Below are positions 1 through 4,312 of a stretch of 6,065 nt of DNA, piece after piece. The stretch lies in assembly GCA_029879555.1 (NCBI GenBank), contig JAOUQB010000163.1, forward strand, positions 1-6,065, read 5' to 3'. Under the pieces are notes generated by a model. It saw nothing but the letters and a program-made list of their open reading frames with translations. It made no database searches and was not told where the DNA came from. Numbering within the stretch: position 1 is the first letter of the stretch; each line of letters begins with the position of its first letter. This stretch comes from Nitrospirota bacterium. GTDB lineage: Bacteria > Nitrospirota > Nitrospiria > Nitrospirales > UBA8639. The position numbers were made by a program, and so were the translations under genes.

Positions 1-756
1 GATCATGGGAATGCAGAGGAGTTGGCCCATTGTGACCCATTGAAAAATGAATCCTAAGTGACTATCGGGCTCACGGAAAAACTCGACGAAAAATCTGGCC
101 ACCCCATAGCCACTGATGAATGTCCAAAATATCGTGCCGGGTGGCGTCTTCAATCGATTGATGATTGTTAGTAGAGTAAAAAGAGCCAGGCCTTCGAGTC
201 CGGCTTCATAGAGTTGGGAGGGATGCCGGCATTCAGGCCCACCTTGAGGAAAGACCATACACCAGTCTACGTCCGTTGCTCTTCCGAATAATTCCCCGTT
301 AATAAAATTCCCCATTCGTCCAAAGCCTAATCCAATCGGCGCAGCGCCTGCGGCCAGATCGCCAATGGACGTCATAGAAAAACCACGCCGTCGACAAAAC
401 AGGACAAGTGCGACACAGACTCCGAGCAGCCCTCCGTGGAAGGACATACCGCCTTCCCACACCGCAAAGGTTTTCAGGGGATTCTCGAGGTAAAATGGCA
501 AGTTATAAAAGAGGACGTAGCCTAAACGCCCGCCAATAAAGACCCCAAAGGCAGCAAACACAATTAAATCAGACAGTTGTTGAGGGTTAAGCGGGATGTG
601 TTTTTGTGCAGCCCTGGCCTTGATCAGCCAATACGCCCCACCTAGACCCAAAAGATACATGAGCCCGTACCATCGGAAGGCTAAAGGGCCAATTTGAAAA
701 AATATCGGATCGATCTCCGGGTACGGCAGTTGTGCGAGGGTCGGCAGAAAGTCCAT
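1..756 (-). CDS. lgt: Prolipoprotein diacylglyceryl transferase (Lgt), C-terminus cut by window edge
   Basis: Lgt is an inner-membrane enzyme that moves the diacylglyceryl group of phosphatidylglycerol onto the lipobox cysteine of prolipoproteins, the first step of lipoprotein maturation. Reading leftward from ATG at 756 gives 252 residues with no stop before base 1. E. coli Lgt has about 291, so only the last part is missing. The Lgt signature GRMGNFINGELFG lies at residues 146-158 and contains the conserved Arg147 and Asn150. WEGGMSFHGG (100-109) carries the His corresponding to E. coli His103. HPSQLYEA is at 178-185, and FFREPDS (226-232) carries the C-terminal essential Arg. The opening (EIDPIFFQIGPLAFRWYGLMYLLG) matches the usual Lgt N-terminus. 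Several hydrophobic membrane segments are evident. An in-frame TAA four codons upstream fixes the start at 756 or later. No Shine-Dalgarno sequence precedes the ATG. It is transcribed away from the activator gene on the other strand. Confidence 0.96.
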   Translation of the reverse strand, partial: MDFLPTLAQLPYPEIDPIFFQIGPLAFRWYGLMYLLGLGGAYWLIKARAAQKHIPLNPQQLSDLIVFAAFGVFIGGRLGYVLFYNLPFYLENPLKTFAVWEGGMSFHGGLLGVCVALVLFCRRRGFSMTSIGDLAAGAAPIGLGFGRMGNFINGELFGRATDVDWCMVFPQGGPECRHPSQLYEAGLEGLALFTLLTIINRLKTPPGTIFWTFISGYGVARFFVEFFREPDSHLGFIFQWVTMGQLLCIPMI

Positions 757-965
757 GAGGTGATTTTAGAAGGAGATGTACAAGGAGTGCGGTAGCTAGG
801 GAATTGTGGAACGGATTCAGGCTAGCTTACACTAGCTGGAGAACCCTGAAGATGTGTGCTTTGCTTTCACTCATGTCTGTAGATCTTCCTACCATAACCA
901 CACGTGAAAGAAAAGGTCGAGGGTTGGGTTAACGATGTTTTTCTGTGTTGAAAGGGCAACGCTCT
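757..965. other. Divergent intergenic region between lgt and the sigma-54 activator
   Basis: This region must hold the promoters of both divergent genes, but I find no convincing -35/-10 or -24/-12 element for either. Visible structure is limited. A short inverted repeat, GCTAG (821-825) and CTAGC (832-836), is present. A wider one is CTTTCAC (864-870) and GTGAAAG (904-910), whose second arm overlaps the palindrome CACGTG (901-906). No open reading frame of note is seen. Confidence 0.5.
951..956 (+). promoter_or_regulatory. Ribosome binding site that sets the activator start at 966
   Basis: AAAGGG lies 9 bases before ATG 966. The more upstream in-frame candidates, GTG 945 and TTG 948, have no purine-rich sequence at a suitable distance. 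This favours the ATG and a 460-residue protein. Confidence 0.55.
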
Positions 966-2348
966 ATGGCAGAACCTGAATCCATCTCTCGTTCCCGCGG
1001 CGCCGAAGCGATTTTAGATTGTATTAGTGACGGAGTCATCACCATTGATTTGCAGAAGCGCGTGACGTTTTTAAATCGGGCCATGCAGACCATGTTGGGC
1101 TATGAGGTGCCAGATTCCGGCATGTTGCTAGCCTGTGATGTACTCATTCAAAGCAATATTTGTTCAAGCCAGGATTGTGTCTTAGAGCGCGCACTTCGTG
1201 GAGAGCGAGTGTCGAATTTTGAGGCCATTGTTCGTCGTCGGGATGGCATTCAAGTGCCGGTGAGTATCAATACTGATTTTTTATTAGACCAAGAAGGCAA
1301 GCTCATTGGGCTCATAGAAGTCATTCGTGATATTTCGCTGGTTCGGGAACTCACGGCCAAAACGGTTGAGGTATCAGAACTTAAACATCGCTTGGAGGAG
1401 CACGTTCAATTCGATCATATTGTGGGCCGCAGCTCGCTCATGCAACATATTTTTGCCAAACTCCCAGCCATTGCGGCGTCGAAATCCTCCGTCTTGATTA
1501 CGGGAGAAAGTGGGACAGGGAAGGAATTGATTGCCTATGCCTTGCATGCCCATAGTCCTCGGAGACAGGCGCCCTTTGTGGTGGTGAACGGGTCGAGCTT
1601 GTCGGAAGGGGTGTTAGAAAGTGAACTGTTTGGTCATGTGAAAGGGGCATTCACGAACGCGTATGTGGACAAGCCTGGGCGGTTTGAAGTCGCTGATGGC
1701 GGGACTATTTTTCTGGATGAAATTGGCGAGATGAGTCTGGCCACTCAAGTGAAATTGTTAGGAGTGTTGGAACGGGGACGGTTTGAACGGGTCGGTTCGA
1801 ATAACACGATTAGCGTGGATGTGAGAATTGTGGCGGCCACCAATCGAAACTTGGAAGAGGCGGTACGTGAAGGCCGCTTCCGGGAGGATTTGTATTACCG
1901 GATTCGAGTGATCCCTATCGCCTTGCCCCCACTTCGTGAACGATCAGAAGATATTCCGCTGCTGGTTAATCATTTTCGGGAAAAATTCAATCGGGAAATG
2001 GACAAGCAGATTGTCGGACTCTCACCCCAATCGCTTATGGCCCTTGAGCAATATCCCTTTCCTGGGAATATTCGTGAGCTTCAGAATGTGATGGAGCATG
2101 CCTTTGTCTGTTGCGAGGACCACCTTATTCAATTTGAGCACCTTTCGGCGGATTTACAGCGGCACTTTTTTGAGCATCAAGAATGGTCCGACTCGGAGAC
2201 GCTTCAAACGGTTGAACGTCAGGCGATCTGTCGCGCATTAGATAAAGCAGGCTGGCATTTCAAGGAGGCTTCTCAGCAATTGGGGATTGGCCGTTCGACC
2301 TTATGGCGAAAAGTTAGGCAATTTGGGATAAAACAGAAGCTTAGCTAA
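966..2348 (+). CDS. PAS-domain sigma-54-dependent transcriptional activator (enhancer-binding protein)
   Basis: Cytoplasmic bacterial enhancer-binding protein that hydrolyses ATP to open sigma-54 RNA polymerase complexes. Numbered from ATG 966 (460 aa), a PAS domain spans about 12-125 and carries a three-cysteine pattern, C57-x8-C66-x4-C71. A helical linker follows (about 126-147), then the AAA+ domain (about 150-390). That domain has Walker A GESGTGKE (180-187), the sigma-54 contact loop GAFTNA (227-232), Walker B FLDE (249-252), sensor I ATNRN (291-295), FREDLYYR (305-312), PPLRER (321-326) and sensor II FPGNIREL (365-372). A Fis-type helix-turn-helix lies at about 416-455 (AICRALDKAGW...ASQQLGIGRSTLWRKV). 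There is no receiver domain, so control is probably by ligand or redox input through PAS rather than phosphorylation. The loop normally reads GAFTGA; here the fifth residue is Asn. A palindrome and a sigma-54 promoter lie directly downstream, which suggests the next gene is its target. In-frame GTG 945 would add seven residues but lacks a ribosome site. The signal sensed cannot be told from sequence. Confidence 0.95.
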   Translation: MAEPESISRSRGAEAILDCISDGVITIDLQKRVTFLNRAMQTMLGYEVPDSGMLLACDVLIQSNICSSQDCVLERALRGERVSNFEAIVRRRDGIQVPVSINTDFLLDQEGKLIGLIEVIRDISLVRELTAKTVEVSELKHRLEEHVQFDHIVGRSSLMQHIFAKLPAIAASKSSVLITGESGTGKELIAYALHAHSPRRQAPFVVVNGSSLSEGVLESELFGHVKGAFTNAYVDKPGRFEVADGGTIFLDEIGEMSLATQVKLLGVLERGRFERVGSNNTISVDVRIVAATNRNLEEAVREGRFREDLYYRIRVIPIALPPLRERSEDIPLLVNHFREKFNREMDKQIVGLSPQSLMALEQYPFPGNIRELQNVMEHAFVCCEDHLIQFEHLSADLQRHFFEHQEWSDSETLQTVERQAICRALDKAGWHFKEASQQLGIGRSTLWRKVRQFGIKQKLS

Positions 2349-2359
2349 AATGATGCCAC

Positions 2360-2370
2360 GTTTCATTTTG
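2360..2370 (+). promoter_or_regulatory. Possible second, partial activator-binding site
   Basis: GTTTCATTTTG here repeats exactly the same 11 bases found at 2463-2473 inside the perfect palindrome. The right half is degenerate. The equivalent centres (2367 and 2470) are 103 bp apart, close to ten helical turns, so both sites would sit on about the same face of DNA. Calling it a binding site is inference. Confidence 0.35.
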
Positions 2371-2379
2371 GGATCATTT

Positions 2380-2395
2380 GATACCCATTGGTATC
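2380..2395. repeat. Perfect inverted repeat GATACC-CATT-GGTATC
   Basis: Six-base arms are separated by four bases. It could be an operator or a weak hairpin behind the activator gene. No T-tract follows, so it does not look like an intrinsic terminator. The function is unknown. Confidence 0.4.
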
Positions 2396-2460
2396 GATTG
2401 ATATATTATTGAATAAAATCAACAGTTTAATTTTGTTATGTATTATGGTGGTCGTTTGTT

Positions 2461-2479
2461 TTGTTTCATTTTGAAACAA
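2461..2479. promoter_or_regulatory. Candidate upstream activator sequence: 19-bp palindrome TTGTTTCA-TTT-TGAAACAA
   Basis: Two perfect 8-base arms flank a 3-base spacer, the form expected for a dimeric Fis-type helix-turn-helix. Its centre (2470) is about 95 bp upstream of the start site predicted from the -24/-12 promoter, within the usual range for enhancer-binding proteins. The activator gene ends 112 bases upstream, so its product is the obvious candidate ligand. The palindrome is read directly; its role is inferred. Confidence 0.6.
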
Positions 2480-2511
2480 GCGTTAGGGCCGTACATTGAA
2501 AAGCTCTTTTT

Positions 2512-2524
2512 AATCAATCATTTA
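2512..2524 (+). promoter_or_regulatory. Candidate IHF-binding site (AATCAATCATTTA)
   Basis: All specified positions of the classical IHF consensus WATCAANNNNTTR are matched. The site lies between the palindrome and the -24/-12 promoter, where IHF bends DNA to bring the activator to polymerase at many sigma-54 promoters. The flanks are AT-rich, which raises the chance of a random match. Confidence 0.5.
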
Positions 2525-2537
2525 TACAACGTGGTGT

Positions 2538-2554
2538 TCGGTATCTCCCTTGCT
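2538..2554 (+). promoter_or_regulatory. Candidate sigma-54 (-24/-12) promoter for the zinc-ribbon gene
   Basis: TCGGTATCTCCCTTGCT fits the YTGGCAC-N5-TTGCW model. The invariant GG (2540-2541) and GC (2552-2553) are separated by exactly 10 bases and the -12 element TTGCT is perfect. The -24 element CGGTAT departs from TGGCAC but resembles the TGGTAT variant of some nif promoters. In a by-eye scan of the plus strand between the activator and the zinc-ribbon gene I found no other GG-N10-GC pair. Transcription would start near 2565 and leave a leader of about 52 bases. Confidence 0.6.
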
Positions 2555-2602
2555 AGGTACATGGTCTAACGAATTCATTTTTTATTTTGTACCGTTGTGA
2601 GG

Positions 2603-2608
2603 AAGGGG
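2603..2608 (+). promoter_or_regulatory. Ribosome binding site that sets the zinc-ribbon start at 2617
   Basis: AAGGGG, inside the purine run GAGGAAGGGG (2599-2608), is 8 bases before ATG 2617. The upstream in-frame TTG at 2587 has no such element and would precede the ribosome site, so the 67-residue form is preferred. Confidence 0.7.
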
Positions 2609-2616
2609 TGTTGAAT

Positions 2617-2820
2617 ATGGATTGTCCACGATGTCAGGGAATCATGATCCAGGATAAATTTGGGGATGTGGCCGACGAAGCCGGGGCCATGTACTTTTCA
2701 GGATGGCGATGTATTACCTGTGGTGAAATATTGGACCCGGTTATAGCAGCCAATCGGCAACATCATCACGAGCCACTTATTGGGCGTTCTCGAAAAAAGT
2801 TTGCGACCCAACTTGGTTAG
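2617..2820 (+). CDS. Small double-CxxC zinc-ribbon protein of unknown function
   Basis: This is a 67-residue soluble protein. Two metal-binding knuckles are clear: C3-P-R-C6 and C32-I-T-C35-G, 25 residues apart, with GWRC just before the second. The four cysteines very probably hold one zinc ion as a zinc ribbon. After DPVIAANR (40-47) the tail contains HHHE (49-52) and a basic stretch, RSRKK (57-61), which could contact nucleic acid. I recall similar short proteins (CPxC...GWRCxxCG...DPxIxxNR) annotated as hypothetical in Nitrospirota and some deltaproteobacteria. That is memory, not a search. It is preceded by an apparent sigma-54 promoter with an activator site and lies just after the activator gene, which suggests conditional expression. 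No membrane segment or signal peptide is seen. The molecular role is unknown; a transcription accessory factor, adaptor or zinc-handling protein are all possible. Confidence 0.8.
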   Translation: MDCPRCQGIMIQDKFGDVADEAGAMYFSGWRCITCGEILDPVIAANRQHHHEPLIGRSRKKFATQLG

Positions 2821-3018
2821 GAATATTTCAACCAACAAATTTCTCCTTACATTTTGTCAATTGTTGCCGGTAGAACCCCCACGACATTTTTTTCTTCGAG
2901 AAAAGACTGTAAGAATGGGTGCGGTCTCTGTATGATGAAACGCAAGCACGGTGTGGTTCCAAAATAGGATGACGCAGTCCATATATATTCGTTGATGTTT
3001 CAAGAAGGAGCAGCATAA
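2821..3018. other. Intergenic region between the zinc-ribbon gene and mrp
   Basis: This 198-base stretch has no credible gene and no clear terminator. A hairpin TTTTCT-TCG-AGAAAA (2890-2904) is present but is almost pure A/T. TATATT at 2984-2989 could be a -10 hexamer for mrp, but no matching -35 is seen. TGAAAC (2936-2941) and GTTTCA (2997-3002) are inverted to each other and resemble half-sites of the palindrome at 2461-2479. Confidence 0.4.
3007..3010 (+). promoter_or_regulatory. Ribosome binding site of mrp
   Basis: GGAG, within AGAAGGAG, lies 8 bases before ATG 3019 and supports that start. Confidence 0.75.
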
Positions 3019-3915
3019 ATGGCTGAAGAACAACATCCGCCGCAATCAGGGGCTGGTGTCAATCCGCCTCAGGAAAATCCGATTCCAGGGGTGAAGCATA
3101 TTATTGCCGTCAGTAGTGGAAAGGGTGGAGTGGGCAAATCGACCGTCACGGTGAATTTGGCGGTGGCCCTGAAGCAAGAAGGCTATGCAGTGGGAGTGAT
3201 GGACGCGGACATCTATGGTCCGAATATTCCCATGATGATTGGCGTGACGAAAGAGCCGGTCAAAGAAGGCGAGAAAATTACTCCCGCTGAAGGGCAGGGG
3301 GTCAAAGTCATCTCCATGGGATTTTTTGTTCCTGAGGATACGCCGGTTGTCTGGCGTGGTCCGATGGTTCATTCAGCCATTCAACAATTTTTTCGGGATG
3401 TCGTCTGGGGCGAACTAGATTATTTATTGATTGATCTTCCGCCTGGGACTGGAGATGTGCCATTAACACTCTCGCAACTCGTGCCTTTGACGGGGGCTAT
3501 TACCGTCACGACTCCTCAAGACGTGGCTCTCTCCGATGTTCGAAAAGGCATGACGATGTTCAAGAAAGTGAATGTCCCGTTATTGGGCGTCATTGAGAAT
3601 ATGAGTCATTTTGTGTGTGGCCATTGTGGCGAGCGTACGGAGATTTTTTCACATGGCGGTGGTGAACAGGCGGCCAAAAAATTTGAGATTCCGTTCCTGG
3701 GGCGCATCCCACTTGATCCAGCGATTCGTGAAGGAGGCGATCAGGGAACACCGATTGTCGTGAAAGACCCGAAATCTCCACAAACGCAAGCCTTCATCCA
3801 GATTGCGCGGACTCTCGTGGGTCATATAGAACAAGGGGAAAAGAACGAGAGCGGGGCTGCCGCGACTCTTTCGAGTATGTTGAAGAAAATAAAGGATCCA
3901 ATTCAGAAAACATGA
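3019..3915 (+). CDS. mrp: Mrp/NBP35-family P-loop ATPase, iron-sulfur cluster carrier
   Basis: Cytoplasmic homodimeric ATPase of the Mrp/ApbC/NBP35 family, which binds a [4Fe-4S] cluster and passes it to target apoproteins. The protein has 298 residues. The deviant Walker A motif GKGGVGKST is at 34-42, with the signature Lys35. Walker A' [12 protein letters not shown] lies at 60-71. [13 protein letters not shown] (112-124) and [11 protein letters not shown] (136-146, Walker B) are family hallmarks. C200-G-H-C203 is the CxxC pair that bridges the cluster at the dimer interface. The first 25 residues are Pro/Gln-rich and probably disordered. The N-terminal MIP18/DUF59 domain of longer bacterial Mrp proteins (about 360 aa) is absent, so this is the short form. 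It lies 41 bases upstream of a Rieske ferredoxin gene and is probably co-transcribed with it, which fits a role in Fe-S maturation. Its exact client is unknown. The C-terminal tail (about 272-298) is not conserved as far as I can judge. Confidence 0.96.
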   Translation: MAEEQHPPQSGAGVNPPQENPIPGVKHIIAVSSGKGGVGKSTVTVNLAVALKQEGYAVGVMDADIYGPNIPMMIGVTKEPVKEGEKITPAEGQGVKVISMGFFVPEDTPVVWRGPMVHSAIQQFFRDVVWGELDYLLIDLPPGTGDVPLTLSQLVPLTGAITVTTPQDVALSDVRKGMTMFKKVNVPLLGVIENMSHFVCGHCGERTEIFSHGGGEQAAKKFEIPFLGRIPLDPAIREGGDQGTPIVVKDPKSPQTQAFIQIARTLVGHIEQGEKNESGAAATLSSMLKKIKDPIQKT

Positions 3916-3945
3916 ACAGTCGATGACGGTGTTTTGCCATGAAAT

Positions 3946-3951
3946 GAGGAG
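3946..3951 (+). promoter_or_regulatory. Ribosome binding site that sets the Rieske start at 3957
   Basis: GAGGAG is 5 bases before ATG 3957 but only 2 before the in-frame GTG at 3954. The ATG is therefore the likelier start. Confidence 0.65.
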
Positions 3952-3956
3952 AAGTG

Positions 3957-4262
3957 ATGGGTGAATGGATTCGAATAGCCAAAACGGACGAAGTCAGTCC
4001 TGGCAATGGGACCACAGTCGAAGCCGGAGGTAAGTGTTTAGCGGTCTTCAATATCGATGGGGCGTTTCATGTGACGGACAACATGTGCCTTCATCGTGGA
4101 GGGCCGTTAGGCGAAGGTGATGTGGACGGGGAGACGGTGACCTGTCCGTGGCATGGATGGGAATATAACGTGAAAACGGGACATTGTGTGAATAATCCGT
4201 CCAGCCATGTCAAAGCCTATGAAGCGGTTGTTGAAGAGGGTGATATCAAAATAGAGCTATAA
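3957..4262 (+). CDS. Rieske [2Fe-2S] ferredoxin
   Basis: Small soluble electron-transfer protein of 101 residues, consisting of a single Rieske domain. The two cluster-binding motifs are C44-L-H46-RGGPLGEG and C63-P-W-H66-GWEY. Two Cys and two His ligate the cluster, and the motif spacing is C-x-H-x16-C-x2-H. The length and the lack of a signal peptide or membrane anchor match ferredoxin components of ring-hydroxylating dioxygenases and NirD-like proteins, not the Rieske subunit of a bc1 complex. No oxygenase or nitrite reductase large subunit lies in the window, so its partner is unknown. It follows mrp by 41 bases on the same strand with its own good ribosome site, which suggests an operon where Mrp could supply a cluster to it or to a shared client. 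The gene converges on the histidine kinase with a 50-base gap, and no terminator is recognisable there. Confidence 0.93.
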   Translation: MGEWIRIAKTDEVSPGNGTTVEAGGKCLAVFNIDGAFHVTDNMCLHRGGPLGEGDVDGETVTCPWHGWEYNVKTGHCVNNPSSHVKAYEAVVEEGDIKIEL

Positions 4263-4312
4263 GCCAGCCACGGACATTCCCGCCTGCTATCTTCTCCAGG
4301 TTTTGCGGCTCA

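Larger units (their letters stand above)
2349..2616 (+). promoter_or_regulatory. AT-rich intergenic control region of the zinc-ribbon gene
   Basis: This 268-base non-coding stretch contains, in order: a partial copy of the downstream palindrome (2360-2370), a separate inverted repeat (2380-2395), a 19-bp palindrome (2461-2479), an IHF-consensus match (2512-2524), a -24/-12 promoter (2538-2554) and a ribosome binding site (2603-2608). This is the standard architecture of a sigma-54 promoter activated from a distance. AAAATGA (2347-2353) and TCATTTT (2363-2369) can also pair just after the activator stop codon. That stem is pure A/T except one pair and has no U-run, so I do not call it a terminator. 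Confidence 0.65.

Noticed and set aside
813..826. GG-N10-GC pair upstream of the activator as a sigma-54 promoter
   Set aside because: Only the GG and GC dinucleotides match; the flanking bases (CGGATT, TAGC) fit the consensus poorly.
2461..2479. Palindrome as a NifA-type TGT-N10-ACA site
   Set aside because: The TGT and ACA are 11 bases apart, not 10, and no nif genes are present.
2890..2904. Hairpin TTTTCT-TCG-AGAAAA as an intrinsic terminator
   Set aside because: The stem has one G-C pair and no following T-run on the plus strand, so it is too weak to call.
2933..2968. Eleven-codon plus-strand reading frame (MMKRKHGVVPK) as a leader peptide for mrp
   Set aside because: It has no good ribosome site, no codon run suggestive of attenuation and no terminator hairpin after it.
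2828..3045. Two overlapping minus-strand reading frames of 62 codons
   Set aside because: They overlap each other and the mrp start, lack ribosome sites, and show no recognisable domain.
3046..4051. Minus-strand reading frames under mrp and the Rieske gene
   Set aside because: They are antisense to well-conserved coding sequence and their translations resemble no known family.
4263..4312. Bidirectional terminator between the convergent Rieske and kinase genes
   Set aside because: No GC-rich stem followed by a T-run is visible on either strand in this gap.
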